A stretch of DNA of 64,000 nt from Parus major (taxonomy: Eukaryota; Chordata; Aves; Passeriformes; Paridae): contig NC_031776.1 in assembly GCF_001522545.3 (NCBI RefSeq), positions 33,246,709 to 33,310,708 on the forward strand, in the 5' to 3' direction. A model generated the notes under the pieces. That model made no database searches. It was given only the letters and a program-made list of their open reading frames with translations, and was not told the DNA's origin. Position numbers and translations under genes: made by a program. Positions within the stretch are counted from its first letter, which is position 1, and each line of letters starts with the position of its first letter. This document shows positions 39,428-52,500 of this stretch, piece after piece.

Positions 39428-39970
39428 AGAGAATCATGGAATGGTTTGAGTTGCAAGGGACCTTAAAGATCATAGCATTCCAATCCCCAGCCATGGGCAG
39501 GGACACCTTTCACTATCCCAGGTTGCTTCAATCCCTGGCTTTGAACACTTCCAGAGTGATGCAGCCACAGCTTCCCTGGACAAACAGTTTCAATGTCTTA
39601 TCACCCTCACCATCAAGAATTTCTTCCCAATATCCCACCTAACCCTGCCCTTGCTCAGATTGAAGCAATTCTCCCTTGTCCTGTCACTTTATGCTCTTGT
39701 TCAAAGTCCTTCTACAGCTTCAGGCATTTGAAGGGGCTCTAAGACCTCCCCTGAGCCTTGTCTTCTCCACATTGAACAGCCACAGCTCTCCCAGCCTGTC
39801 TCTGGAGCAGAGGAGCTTCACCCTTCAGAGCATCTTCATGGCCTCCTCTGGACTCATTCCAACAGCCCCTTCCTGTGTAGGGGGTCCAGAGCTGGGTGCA
39901 GGTGGGGTCTCACAAGAGTAGAAGAGAGGGACAGAATCATCTCCATTGCCCTGCTGCTATTCAGAACATC
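39428..39970 (-). mobile_element. CR1 LINE, about 540-bp 3' fragment on minus strand
   Basis: On the plus strand it reads as the reverse complement of a CR1 3' end: 'agaatcatggaatggtttga', 'caatccccagccatgggcag', 'ggacacctttcactatccca', 'aacacttccagagtgatgc', 'cattgaacagccacagctct', 'ccagcctgtctctggagcag', and finally 'ggtggggtctcacaagagta'. It is the longest CR1 copy in the window and reaches further upstream than the others, but still lacks any reverse transcriptase domain. The open frames through it (39436-39642, 39676-39921) are antisense artefacts. The 5' edge of the element (right-hand side) is approximate. Confidence 0.95.
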
Positions 39971-42900
39971 CTAGAAAGACAAAAAAGTAACCAAAAGCTC
40001 CCTTCTCCTCTTTTTCTGATACACGTCCTACCTTCTTTTACAGATTAGAAGCACAATGATTCCAAAAATGCAACTGCTGAGACACATTGGTTTGCTTATT
40101 TAGAACCTGCAAAGGATCACATGGGGACAACAGGGCTTTATGTAGGCAATTTACACAACATCTAAAATGCATTGGCAGCCAGTTCTGCTCTTGAAGGAAG
40201 CAACTTTGTGCTGTCTTGAGAAGCATGTGTGCCCTTTAGCACACATCAGTATGCAAAAATATGGAGATGAGCCACTGAGTGAGTTCATCCCAGGAGTTTC
40301 TTTTGGCTTCTCCAGTGGCTGCTTCTCTCTGTGCTGCCTGGGAAGCTCAAGGCTCTGGTGGTGTGAGATGTTCCTCAACTGCCTGCCAGTGTCCCCTTAG
40401 CTTTTCTTACCTCTTCTTTCCATTTATCACAGAGATAAAGCTGTGTGAAAGCTAACTTAGCCAAAATCTCCCATGGCTTTGCAGCTAAAGGAGAGAAAGT
40501 TCACTTACATCATGCTGCTCTATTTAAATCCTCTAATCTGAATTATGAAGAGGAAATCGAATTAAAGGTTGAATCAGTCAGAATTATGCATTACATTCAC
40601 AAAAAATAAAACACTCCCAAATCTCTATATTACATTAAAAATACACTAAAAGGAAGGTAAGTTAGAAAAATCAAACACTTAGAAGCATGGAAATACCATA
40701 AAAACGATTGCTAACTTATGCCACTTCAGACTAAGCCTCCCTCTGCATATAAAATATAATACTGTCTTTAACAGCAGCTTTTCATTCCTTTTTCCACAAA
40801 ACTTTTCCCTCGCTGCTTCACGGTATTAGTCTCCCTTTGCTTTATCTCATGTGTCTTTAAATCTTCTTATTTCTTCATTCGCTCCTGCTTTTCTCTCTTT
40901 TTCTTTTCTGTGCCTCTGAAAACACTGAAATCTCCTCTTCCAGTGCTGGTCAGAATTAAGTTTTGGGAAGATTTAGTAGATGTGGAGTTGTTGATGAAGG
41001 GCAGAATTCAAACCATGTGGTGTCCCACGAGGGGTTGGGTTGATGCTGTGGAAAGTTTGCTTTATAGTTTATCTTTTATTTAAACTACAAAAGAGCATCA
41101 CCTGGGCAGGCAGTCACTTGGGTAAAAAAATCTATTTAGAGCTGGTAAACATACACTGCAGCTCAAGGTCCCCTTGGGGGCATCAGTGTATGTCATTGGC
41201 CTGGGCAAATCAGGGAGAAAAACAGTGAAAAATATGATACTCAAAATATTCCAAGAAAATATTTTCTCTCTAATGCTTTTCAAGTATCCAACCCTAGGGA
41301 TCATTTCTAACAACAGAAGGTAAAACGTTCTTAAACAGACGTGCAGTTTGGAAATTGACAGTGTCCCTTTAACAACTTCAACAGTTGGAGGGTTTTATGT
41401 AGGTGGGTGAATCTGATGCTAAATAGTTAAACCTGTTTTAACTAAGAACTTGTGACTTCCAAAATAAAATCCTGCCTGTAGAAGAAAATAACAGCAGTTG
41501 GGAACAAAGCACAGAGGAATGGGCCAGCTCTAATTTATGCAGGCTCAAGGAAGCTCATCTATGTGCTTTATTTTTTATTTGTTTTTTTATGTAAATAATG
41601 TAGCCAAGTTTCTGGTAACTATCTCTGTTGGAACAAAAAGTTTCCACTATTGTTGCACTACAAGTTTAGCCTCTCATGGGTCAAAGATGTTGAAAAACAT
41701 CTGAGCACAGTCTGGGGCCTCCAGCACTGGGTATCTGCCACGTTCTGCACTGACCAGAGTGTCCTGTGCTGCACCAGCACATCTGTGTGCACCCTGTAAA
41801 ACCACTGTGGGCTGTTTCTTGGCTTGCAAAAGCTGCTAGATCTGCAAATGCAAATGTATTCACATTAATTAGAATAAATGACCACGTGGTTGCATCGTTA
41901 ACTAAGTTCCCAAACTCCCAAGGAAGGAAGCTTCTGCACAGTCAAACACTGCAGAATTTGCATCTGAGGGAAGCATTTTAGGTTTCTGTATATTTTACCA
42001 ACAATTAAGGAACTGAGCTGGCACTTTCCTTGCACATTTGCAATTTAAATCTAAAATTTTGGGCCACCCCAACATGTTTTAGTTCCCATCTCAGTGGTCG
42101 ATTCACAGAGGTGAAGAGAGTGACCTTGTGTATGATGAAGGTAGAATTTAGAACAAGAATTAGCTGTATGTGCCCACAGAAATTATTTGGCTAGCAAGGA
42201 TAATTTTTTGGGCAGCCTCTGTCACTGTACAGCATAAGGTGATATTTGATGTATCTCTGTGTGTAACCAAACAGAGAGGGGAGGACAGCAAAGGAGCCAG
42301 GCCAGCAAAACCGGGTGAGAAAGCCATGGGGCTTGGATTCAACAGCCCACAATCATCTCCTCCAAAGGAGAGTGCAATTAAAACCTGGCCTGAATTTTTA
42401 CATATCCTCACGCAGCAGATCAGCCAAGGAAGGTTGGTGACACAAACAGCAGCATTGCCAGAGACACACTGCTCCTTCTGGGTCAACAACAAACCACTGC
42501 CTAAAATTTCAAAATATTTTCAGTAATCATCATAATCCAAAATTACAACAGGCAATTCCACTCCTGGTGTCAAAAAAAGAGCCTCGATCTCTGTTCATCC
42601 TTGTTATGTGTGTTTGGGGAATTATCACTGGCCATTGGGGAAAGCCAAGAGAATAAACAGACATTGAGTGCAGGCTGTGCCTACAACAGAAAAAAATTAT
42701 TATCCCCAGAAAGGGAATGGAAGAAATCTTAACCAAATGGAAATTCTGTAAGCCACGCTTTCCTTGGGGCCAGTGCTGCAGGAGGTGTGATCTGCTATGC
42801 ACAGGCTGCCATGTGCTCCCCTAGCAGGGATGTTCCTGTATACAGCATTAAGCCCATTAAAATTATCTGTTCTTCATACATTTAATAGAGGAACTATATA

Positions 42901-45900
42901 TTTATATCCAAATTCTTAATCTGCTTCACCTTTGTGAAAGTACTGCATCTAGAGCCCTCATGTTCATACTGTTACTGCTACACATTTATTGCATAATTTG
43001 AAACCTTTTGACCAGGTTACATAGAGGAATATATATTAGGAGCAGTTTTCACTTGAGAAAACATTAAAGATAGTCATAATTTCTATGTTTCAAGATTACT
43101 GGTTGTGTAGACTTGTGTTCGGTAAAGCCCATGAACAAAATGTGGCATATCTGAAATACCTAATTATAAATATGAAAAATATAAATTATATGAATTTGAA
43201 TACTATGGGCTTGTAATCTATAAACCACACTAGTGGTTTTAATGTAGCTGAGATGATATGATTTTTAACCTTCCACTCAGACCAAATTTAATTCGTATTT
43301 CTGAAGACTGGCTACCAAATTCTCTCCTTTTCTTGGAAGTCTCATAGCAGCAGAAGTCAATACTACACTTTTAACCAACCAGATATGTAGAACTATGAAC
43401 TTATTTGAAGGTGTGGCAAAAGTTATGCTTCTTATTAGTAGCATGATAGAATATTGCAAGTAAAGAGACCTTATTGAGGTGTCTTCTATGTAACATTTTG
43501 GTGAGAAGTGACAGGAGATATCTGTCTGGAGAAGGGGAATGTTGCAGTTGGTTTAGCTTTGTCCCTATTAGAATAATTTAATACTAATATCAGAACATAC
43601 CCCCCATAGTGGGGATCTTTGTGGGTAGATATCAAAATGATAATCCCCCCTCAAAGAAGGAAATCTTGCAGAAATCCTGCCTGCTGCCTCAGAGGGACAG
43701 GACCTGTGCTACCCCATGTCCATGCACACATCCCACTCCATCCCAGGATGAACCTGCACAGAGCAGCTTGGCCAGGAGCAGACCTAAAGTTTTAAAAAAC
43801 ACAATTGCATGACAGTTAATAGAAAACTCAATTATAAGTCACATTACATTAAAACAAAAAATAAAAATGACAAGAAGAGAAAACAACTCATGAGACAACT
43901 ATTATCTAAAGATGTTTCCAATTACAAATCACAGCACAGCTTGAGCACCTGGGCTATTCATCCCTGGAGCTGATTACAACATCATGATATGAGTGATACA
44001 ATGACTAATACAGTATCAGGACCAGCATCTCCCACTCTTATTTCTTCAGTATCATGTAAGTGGAAAGTGTTTAATTAGAAAGCTTTCAGTATTCATTTTC
44101 TAACTTAATAGGCTTTTCTGGTTGATAACAACCTTATTATGTGTTGGGAATAGATGCTTAGCCAATCCAAAAATATCTTTTTCCCCCTTCTTGTCTTTTA
44201 AGAAAAACAAGCAGATATCTTTCCCATCCATTGAAATGCTGTTATTAGATTTGACTCATTTTAATAGAGCTGTGTCAGTTCAATTAGTGTAAGGGCAAGA
44301 AATGACAAATTATATTCTATTTTTTTTAGTGTAATATCGTGGATAAAACAGTGTAATTCCAAGCTACATATGAAGCTTTTCTGGTGCTTTATGGTAAATC
44401 TGGGCAAATGTGTAAGGCAGCAAATCTATCTCTAAAATTTTATCTTGTATACAGCAATGCTTGACCAAAGTATTAACATTTCATCCAAATGAAGCTCTCT
44501 TATTGCTATTAAATAGATGTACTAATGTCTTCCAGTTTCAGCACAGTCACTGGTTCCCTACCAGGTACTGCCTGAGTAAGTTACAAGTGTTGCAGTGAAT
44601 TACTGGAGGATTTTATACTAAAATTCCTCTTTTTCTGTTTGCTTGATATGAGACTTAAGTTACACCACATAGAAATTGAAGCTTCTGGTGTTCATCAAAC
44701 ATAAAGCTTTCATTTTTGTTCCAAGGAAACTCATAGCAAAAGTAATGAGGTTTGCATCCTTTATGTTCCAAAAACTTTCTTTTGCCTTTCTTAATAGCTA
44801 CTGGGAAGAAAGAGAAATTATGTAAAAGGGACTCCTTGTCTTCTTAAGTGTTAATTAACATTTTCTTTAGAGTTTCCATTCAAGATATGGGCTTACTTTC
44901 AAAAGTGAAAACCTGGGACTTGCTTTGGGTTGTCCTTGTAAGTAAAGAGAGGAAAAAAAAAATCTCACTTACTTTATAGGAAAATTTACACAATACATTT
45001 TTTAGTACTTTAGGAGGGCTTTAGTATTTCAGAGGATTTTTATATAATACCTGAATCAATTTAATTAGATTTTGGTTGATGTGGTTCTAGCAAGCTCTAG
45101 AATGTGTAATTTCAACTGGAAATCTAATCCCTGCCAAACACCATCACTGAACATTTATTTAATGTGTAATTTTGGGTGGCCACACATCAGCTGTGATCCC
45201 ACAGTTGTCACCTAGGAGTAAAATCTTAAAACATGAGAATGGGTTTGAATTTGATCTCTCTTTCATCTGAGGATAATTTTGCACTGAAACGGTAAAAATG
45301 GGGAAAAAAACCCCAATAAATAAGGAGAAAAAAATTAAAAAGTTTTCATTTTGTCAAAGCAACATAGGGCCCCAAAAGTGTCATAAACAGATGGGTGCAG
45401 ACCTACCTTTGATAGCTGGAAGAAATGGAGCTAGGGAACAAAAGAGGCAGATTACTTCCTGACACCAGAAATGGGGAAAAATGCCTTTTTGAGGATGAAA
45501 TTGGTTTTTAGTTAATGACTGAGATGTGCTACAGATACTTTTTTGTTGGTTATAACTCCCCAGTTTCAAACTTCATGTTTTCCTCCAAGCAGAGTCATGA
45601 TTCTGACATATTTTCTAATTGGGAAGCTAAATTATGCTCAGTGTCACTGTGTCTCATATTGTCATAGTATCTATATATGGAATTTTATTGGTGATTTTGC
45701 CAAACAAAAATTATTATCTTTTTTGTCTGTAAGGTCCTGGAAGAACACTAATACTGGAAGAGGGGTTTTCATCTGGACACCTGCATCACCTCCTTCCTCA
45801 TCCTCACCCTCAGCCTTTCCTCCCTCTCCAGTTCTGCTTGGCACTGTGAGTAACACCTGCACCTTTGTAATTCTTCTTTCAGCACTCTTAGTGGCTAAAA

Positions 45901-46411
45901 CATTGAATTATCATCATTATCAGCTACCACTCTGTTTTCCAGGGAAGCAGAAAAAGAACTGTTTTTTTGTGTGTCAGAAAAAGAACTGTTTGGTTGTGGT
46001 TAAAATATTAAACCATAATTTTATGCCTATAGGGTGAAAATCTCCTTGACAAAATCTAAAAGCAATGAAAGTGCAGTTTTTGGGGTTTTGTTGGCAGTTT
46101 AACTCATAGGAGTGTTTTGTTTATAAGAAATCAAGGACAGTGATGATGAAATGTTTGATGCCTAATCTCCAGTAAAAATAGAAATCATGTGCATATTTCT
46201 TAGCTGTTTTGTTTTTTCCCCTGGAACTATTTTAATGTCCTGTTTCCATCATTATTATAATGACAGTAAAAATATAAATAATACCCCACACTTTTTATGT
46301 TGCTGTTACTTTAGTGTGAGGAAAACTGATCTTTGAATATTGAGCTGTTTCATCCTTTATTTTCAGTGCAAACTGCCAGTAGGTCAAAGTCCTAATGCTT
46401 TTCCTAAGAAG
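39971..46411. other. Unique AT-rich non-coding sequence, no gene seen
   Basis: No gene, RNA gene or transposable element was recognised. Two overlapping antiparallel frames at 42160-42526 (110 and 118 codons) show no family resemblance. A CT-rich patch lies near 40865-40915. Confidence 0.62.
45948..45991. repeat. 17-bp direct repeat at 27-bp spacing
   Basis: Two exact copies of 'cagaaaaagaactgttt', at 45948-45964 and 45975-45991, separated by 'ttttgtgtgt'. Probably a local slippage duplication. Confidence 0.9.
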
Positions 46412-46484
46412 CATATATATAGATATATAGATAGATAGATATATATATATTTAATATGTGTGTGTGTGTATATATATATATATC
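46412..46484. repeat. Compound microsatellite (TA)n(GATA)n(TG)n(TA)n
   Basis: TA units, several GATA units, TA units, a TTAATA break, six TG units and a final TA run. A minus-strand frame through it encodes a Tyr/Ile/Thr/His-rich artefact. Confidence 0.92.
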
Positions 46485-46967
46485 CTCTGAAACAGACAGC
46501 AGTAGACATAATTAACTGTGGTTTTTGGTGTTTATTAATGATGCACACTGAAAACAGGGGTGAAACCATCTCAGTTCTGCTGATTTTCTTGTCAAGCGCA
46601 TGTTCCTTGTGATCAGGATGTAATATAACTGGAGAGGCAAGGTTTCTTAAGCTCCAAGTTCACTTTGCACTAATATAAAAAGATAAAATATTGTCATTTG
46701 TGAGGCACTGAAGAGTTTGTATCTCCTTATGACAGCACTTGAACAGAGAGATCTCATGAAAACTCCGTGTTGCTGATTCTTGCCTGTTTATTGTAACTCT
46801 TGTCTCAGTTGATATTCCCCTTAAAAATCCTTTATGAGCTATGGTTGCTGCTGGAAATTTTTGCAAGAGGGAAAAGAATGAGAAAGGAAAAGGAGACCAA
46901 AAAAATGTTAATTTTAAGTTTTGGTGAAGAAGATCTTGAGAAAATTGATCTGAAAGGTTTAACATCA

Positions 46968-47170
46968 GACGTCAGTTCTGAGAACTCACATTTTTAAGTC
47001 GCTGTTTTCAGGCTAATGTAATGATCAGGCCTGGCTTAGCATTTTAACAGCTGCATCTTTCCTGACACCCGTGGAATTATTCATGAGGCTGACGTCAGAC
47101 TATGCCAAGGTAAGGAACATCAATGGGATTAGGCCATTATGAGCCAATCTTATGCCTACGGGAAGCATAA
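46968..47170. promoter_or_regulatory. Candidate regulatory stretch with CRE-like sites
   Basis: A full palindromic cAMP-response-element consensus TGACGTCA is at 47090-47097, and a second GACGTCAG core lies at 46968-46975 about 120 bp upstream. Between and after them the sequence is non-repetitive with further motif-like words ('ggctaatgtaatgatcagg', 'gaattattcatgagg', 'gggattaggcc'). CpG-containing CREs are uncommon by chance in such CpG-poor DNA. Activity is unproven. Confidence 0.32.
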
Positions 47171-48273
47171 TTTTGCTATTAGTATGAAAGGTGTACAGAC
47201 AAGCCTTCTGATTGCATGGAAAACATTCAGGTTTATATTTATAATTTGGTGTGTGTATGTTCTACTTTGTGTAAATCAGACCGTTTTGTAGTGTCTATGC
47301 CTGTGACTGTGACATGTGCCTTTATAAATGAAACATAATATGTTGTTTTGAATGCATAATGGCAGTTTGCATATTGATCTATAAGTTTGAGATTTTTACA
47401 AGTCAACATTGACTTTCCTTGTGAATTCTTTTGAATACATTTAAACAAATAATTTTCTATAAGAACCTTACTTCTTTTTTTTAAAATTTATTTATTCTTG
47501 TTTTCTTTTGCATTGCCCCCCGGTTTTTCTCTACTTTTTGCCTGCCCTCTGTATGCAAGCAGTCTCTGAAGGCAAATAGCCCTGACACCCGACCCTGGAA
47601 AGTTTCAGAGGAGTACCAGAAGACATATATAAGGCATAGGTAGCATTACAATAGAGAAAAAACCTGTAATGCATTATTATTGTCTGCATGACCTCCCTGT
47701 GAAGCAAAGCACAGCCCCAACTTTGATATGATTATTCCTGAATGTGCCAAAGCAGTACTTTCTGAAATAGCCCCAGTGTCAAAGATGATGAATGGCCAAT
47801 TCTGTAATGTCAGTCCCAGTGGTAACTCCAGCAGTGACACAGTCCTGGGCTGTCTGCAAACCTCGATGGGGAGAGGGGACTACAGGAATCAGCTCCTCCT
47901 GGCTCTATGGCACAGGGGGTTCCTCAACCTCAGTCCTGCTTCTGTCCAAAATTAGGGCAAGTAATCCACATAGAGCTGCTTTTACACCTGCTGTCAGGTG
48001 ATACATTTGTTTGTCAGACTCACCAGAAGCAGAAGAAGTAGTCAAAAAAAGGAGCTACTATATATATAAATAATAGGCACCAAAATATAACCAGGTTTGA
48101 ACAACTGCCAAAATTCTATTTCTGTTGCTTACATTTCTTCATAGTGTTTTTAAAATATGTCTATGGATATTTTAAGTGAGGCTCATTTTCTTTATGAATA
48201 ACTTTACATAAAGTTTAAAATCCTGCATCCTGTTTCAGTACTTTGTCTGGGCTGTAAAGACAGAATTTCCTTA

Positions 48274-48304
48274 TTCAGTGGCAGCTTGCTCTTCTGCCAC
48301 TGAA
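48274..48304. repeat. 11-bp perfect inverted repeat
   Basis: Arms 'ttcagtggcag' and 'ctgccactgaa' with a 9-nt loop 'cttgctctt'. Pairing does not extend outward. Confidence 0.9.
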
Positions 48305-49489
48305 CACCTACTTCTGCATGGTCCCACTGCCAGACTTGCTGCACCCCAGGAGCTAAATCCCACAAAATCACCTCTGTGCTGTGGTGGGAATTTCTGACAG
48401 AGAGAATTAGTGCAGTGCAGCTCTTTGCCTGTCAAAATGCACCTACCTGCAGTGACTGTGCATCAAAGACAGCTCCCATAGGGTTTAAAAAATAAGGTAT
48501 TCATCTCATGGTGATGCCTCACCTTCATCTTTTAAATGTGTATGTTGTCAGAAAATTTCTTTTTTTAATCTACTCTGAGCTCCTGTTTACAGTTTTTCAT
48601 TCCAACAATGCCCTGTTTCCCTTTTACTTCACCTAAAAAACTTTGTACTTCCAGAGAAACACCTAAGATATGTGAAATGTATGGTGCCTAGCAGGTTTCT
48701 TTTTTTAAAAAAACTTTACTTCCTCAGCCTTTGCTTTGTATTCACTTTGAAAACTGTTCACTCTTGTCGTGCTTTTAAAAAAAATCAAGTCCAGTCATAA
48801 AAATCATTCATCTTTATGTGCTGAATTCTTCTAGCTTCAGATTTCATATGAATTGCCACAAAAAGCGTACAATCAATTAAACATTAAATGTTTAATACAG
48901 ATACATTTTTGGAAAGTTGGTTTTTTTTCACTAATTAAATCTTACAAGACATCAACTTAAAATTCAAACAGAAAAGCATTAGATTAGCATTGGAGAACAA
49001 TTATCATAATAAACCTTTATTTGGAGTTTAAAAGCTGAAACTTTTCTGCTCCTTGGATGTAAGTGAAAAGTTTTTCTTTTCTTTTGCTCACATGTCCTGT
49101 TTGCAAGTCTCAGCCTGAAAAATGCCTGTTCCCTCTGCTGTTCTCCTCCCACTCTTAACCAGTGCTTGAGGACCATTTTTAAACTTGCACATTCTGACTT
49201 AGAGGTTTTATTTAAAGAGTGAAAGCCTTTCAAGGATTACTTTCTCCATATCCAGTGGTAAATATCACATTTGAAGCCTGCCAGTCAGATATAAGTTTTA
49301 ATATAATATTTCAATCTTAAGCCATCATTGTTTCAAAGAACAATGTAATTTATTAGAGTAACAAACCAGGCTATAATGGACTCAAATCAATATAATACAA
49401 TTAAAGTACATAAAATATGCAGAGCACAGTGGCATTTTGGCTCTTCTAACTACTTTATTCTCATGCCCATATGCAATCCTGTCTCAAAG

Positions 49490-49521
49490 CATGGGCCCAT
49501 GGGGACCATCTCATGGTCCCC
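49490..49521. repeat. Two overlapping perfect palindromes
   Basis: 'catgggcccatg' (49490-49501) is self-complementary. It shares its last base with a 9-bp stem, 'ggggaccat', with loop 'ctc' and second arm 'atggtcccc' (49501-49521). Confidence 0.9.
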
Positions 49522-52500
49522 TAATTTGAAAGGGATCCTGCAAGCAGAGCACAATATTTAATGTACATGCATCAGTGTCCATCTCAGTTCTCCTGGTGTT
49601 GAATATGATGTGCAGCCTCTACAAGAACTCAAAATGCTTAGGAGAGTCATTCTTGGACATATAAACAGAAGAAGATATTGCTATATTGTTCTTTAGAATT
49701 AATGGATTAAAAGTGTTTGGTAGATGGGTGAGAGGAGAAAGATTAAAAACAAGACAAAACCCTTTGCAAGCAGTACAAAAGCAGTTTTAAGGGCTTAAAA
49801 TAAGGCTAATTATTTAAAATAATGCATAACACTTCCCACTGTCAAAATCCTGCATAAAGCAAGTGATTCATGCATGATAGTGAAATATAGAATACCCTTA
49901 TCTGTTTTCAAAAGGCACTTTTAGCACCTCATGCTTTTAGGCCCTGGTCTGTAAAGGTGCACAGCCTACATTTGCTAACAACACACCAACAATGAGGATC
50001 AGCCCTTTTTTTCTTTCATTCCCTCCCAATCATAAGACTTCTTTCATTTATGCATATTATTCCTGGAGTCTGATAACTGCACTGTGGGATTTTCCAGCAT
50101 GAATAGCTTTAACTCTGTCAGTTTAGCTTTGTACATAGGAGATGCTAAAGCCAGAGATATTCTGTTATAAATCTACTTAGAATATCTGACAGACTTCAAC
50201 TTTTGGTAATTCTTTAAAGTTTCTGGATATAAAAGAGCCTTCCACTACTTAATTTTGCCACAGATGTTTGTAATCGATGGTAAGTACAAATATATTTCTT
50301 TTTCTTTTGATACAAAGCACATTTGAGCATTTTAAAAGGAGTAGATTCTGCCTGAGTTTCCTCTGGGAATCAAGATTGGCATATAAATTGTTCATGGCAG
50401 CTTCTAGTGGTAATCCAAAGGTTGGGAGGCAGTGTTATATTTAATGACAACCATACAATGGAGGCATTATGGCCATTAAATATGAAGGACCAGAGATTAC
50501 ACGCTACCCAAATAACTTCTGCAGATTTGAAAAGCAAGAGCTGTTTCTCAAGTGTCTCAATGCAAGGATCATGATCTCACAAGTTTCTATAGGAAAACAT
50601 AAACCTCTCTTGCACTGAGCTTTATCTTGAGCTGGCCTAAAGGCTCACTCAACTGGTGCAGCACGGCTGAATCACCATGCCTGAACTTACAGTCACTAAT
50701 AAAATATCCCAATGTCCCTAATGCCACAGTAGAGCAAGGGACAAGGGCCCCAAACATTTCTATTTTTTTTTTAACTAAGTTTGAAATTTTTTTTTTTGAA
50801 AGTTGTAGTCTTTTGTAAAATAAATGGTTTTCAGAACTGTTAGGAATGGCTTCACCTTGCCTGGGTTCTGTTCATGTGCTTGGCTTACTCGCAACAGAGC
50901 TTTGTTATTTAGTTTAGTGGAGATAGGGCTTTCTCATTTCACCTCTTTCATTAATTTGAGGCAGTGCATGTGGTCTGGCTTTGCTTCAGAGCTGTCTGAC
51001 AGGTTCAGACAGTGGAAAAATTAGGAAATATGCTGCTGATGAGAAATCTTTAAAACCAAATTAAAAATTGAAAAATCATGAACTGAAATGAATGCCTATC
51101 ATTTTCCTTGCTGCCTAATACATTAGTGCCTCGCTGTGATAAGCCAAACCTGACGATTCAGACACTCAAAATAGGCCCTCACCTGAAACCTTGACTCTTT
51201 TCTCTCAGCAGGGGTGGGGATTTGGTGCTCAGCAGTTTGGAGCCTTTATACCAGCACACCATATTTCAATATTTGCTGCTCTTTTGGGTTTGCTGGAGGG
51301 CAGCTTTGAAAAGGATAGGTCTGCATTTCATAAAGCCCAGTACCACAAAGCTTGGGCCAGAGAGGGAACTTCAGGAGATCAGATTAAGCTCAGATCTCTC
51401 TAAGATCAGACCTAACATGATCCAGAGCATCAGTGAGCTGACTGACACCCACATGAAGGATGCATCATTTGACAGACTCAAAGCCACACACATGTGTGGC
51501 CCAGCAGCAGAAGTGACTTGGCCCTGGATCTCCCCTGCTCTCCCCACGTTTTTGCAACCACAAATTGCTTCAGAACTTCTGCAGAGCCGAGAGTTTTTGC
51601 AATGTTTAGACACAATTTGCTTATTCCTTGGGTTTCATGTCTCACATGTAGGCAAGGTCTCTTTTACCACAGGCTCACACATTTGTTCCTTTCCCATGAT
51701 TGCTGTTGCAGGGTCTCTCATTACTCTGAGACCTTTGGCTGAAGTGCCTTTGCCTTGCCTGGAGCTGGCTAAACCCTCCCTGATGCCTCTCTTTTGTTGC
51801 TGAGCTCAATCATGGAGTTTGTGTTTTGCTCTAACTATATAAATTTCCATCCCACAAATTATTTTTTTTTTCATCTATTCTATTCGGTTTTGTGGTTTGT
51901 TTTACTTTTGTATTTGTATTTTACAGTTTTCCTGAGGGGAGGGAACAAAAACATGGGGGCTAGGGAAATAAAAACTATTTAGGGAGTTTCTAAGCTATTT
52001 GAAGGGTAAGACCTTTCTCCAAAGTTATAAATTTTTGTAAGGCTTATTTTTGTGGCACTAAGGGTAGGGGTCCATGATTTTTAATCTTCTCACATATTTA
52101 ATTGCTTATTTGCATGCGTTTATCCTTGTATTACAGGGTGAACATGTACTGCCAAGTGCCTTTGCATCTCTTCTCTGCCTTAATCCAAACTGCATCTGAC
52201 ACCTCCAGTGTGGGGAAAATCCCAGCTGTTGATCAGCCAATTATTCATGATCCCATTAACATTACTGGAATTGCTTGATTTCATATTGTACCTTGTTTGG
52301 TAAGAAAAAAAAAATGAACAACCAAACGAAGCCCATAAAAATATGTTTTATTTTAATAAGTTCACAATTAGAATGCCACTCTGCTTATGCTAGAATGTTA
52401 ACACCTGATGGCTAAAATTGCAAAAATTAATATTTTCCCTAGTTGGGATCTGGTTGTCAGATGTCTTTCAAAATAGCACAGGGTTTTCACACCCTTTAAT

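Noticed and set aside
39436..39921. Two plus-strand open frames of 68 and 81 codons
   Set aside because: They are antisense translations of a minus-strand CR1 element.
42160..42526. Overlapping antiparallel frames of 110 and 118 codons
   Set aside because: No family resemblance; such mirrored frames are common where stop codons happen to be scarce.
45543..46037. 164-codon plus-strand frame
   Set aside because: It contains a Ser/Pro low-complexity stretch and the 17-bp direct repeat at 45948-45991, and has no recognisable domain.
47061..47591. Shared 11-mer 'cctgacacccg' at 47061 and 47581
   Set aside because: Hundreds of shared 11-mer pairs are expected by chance in 64 kb, so it carries no weight.
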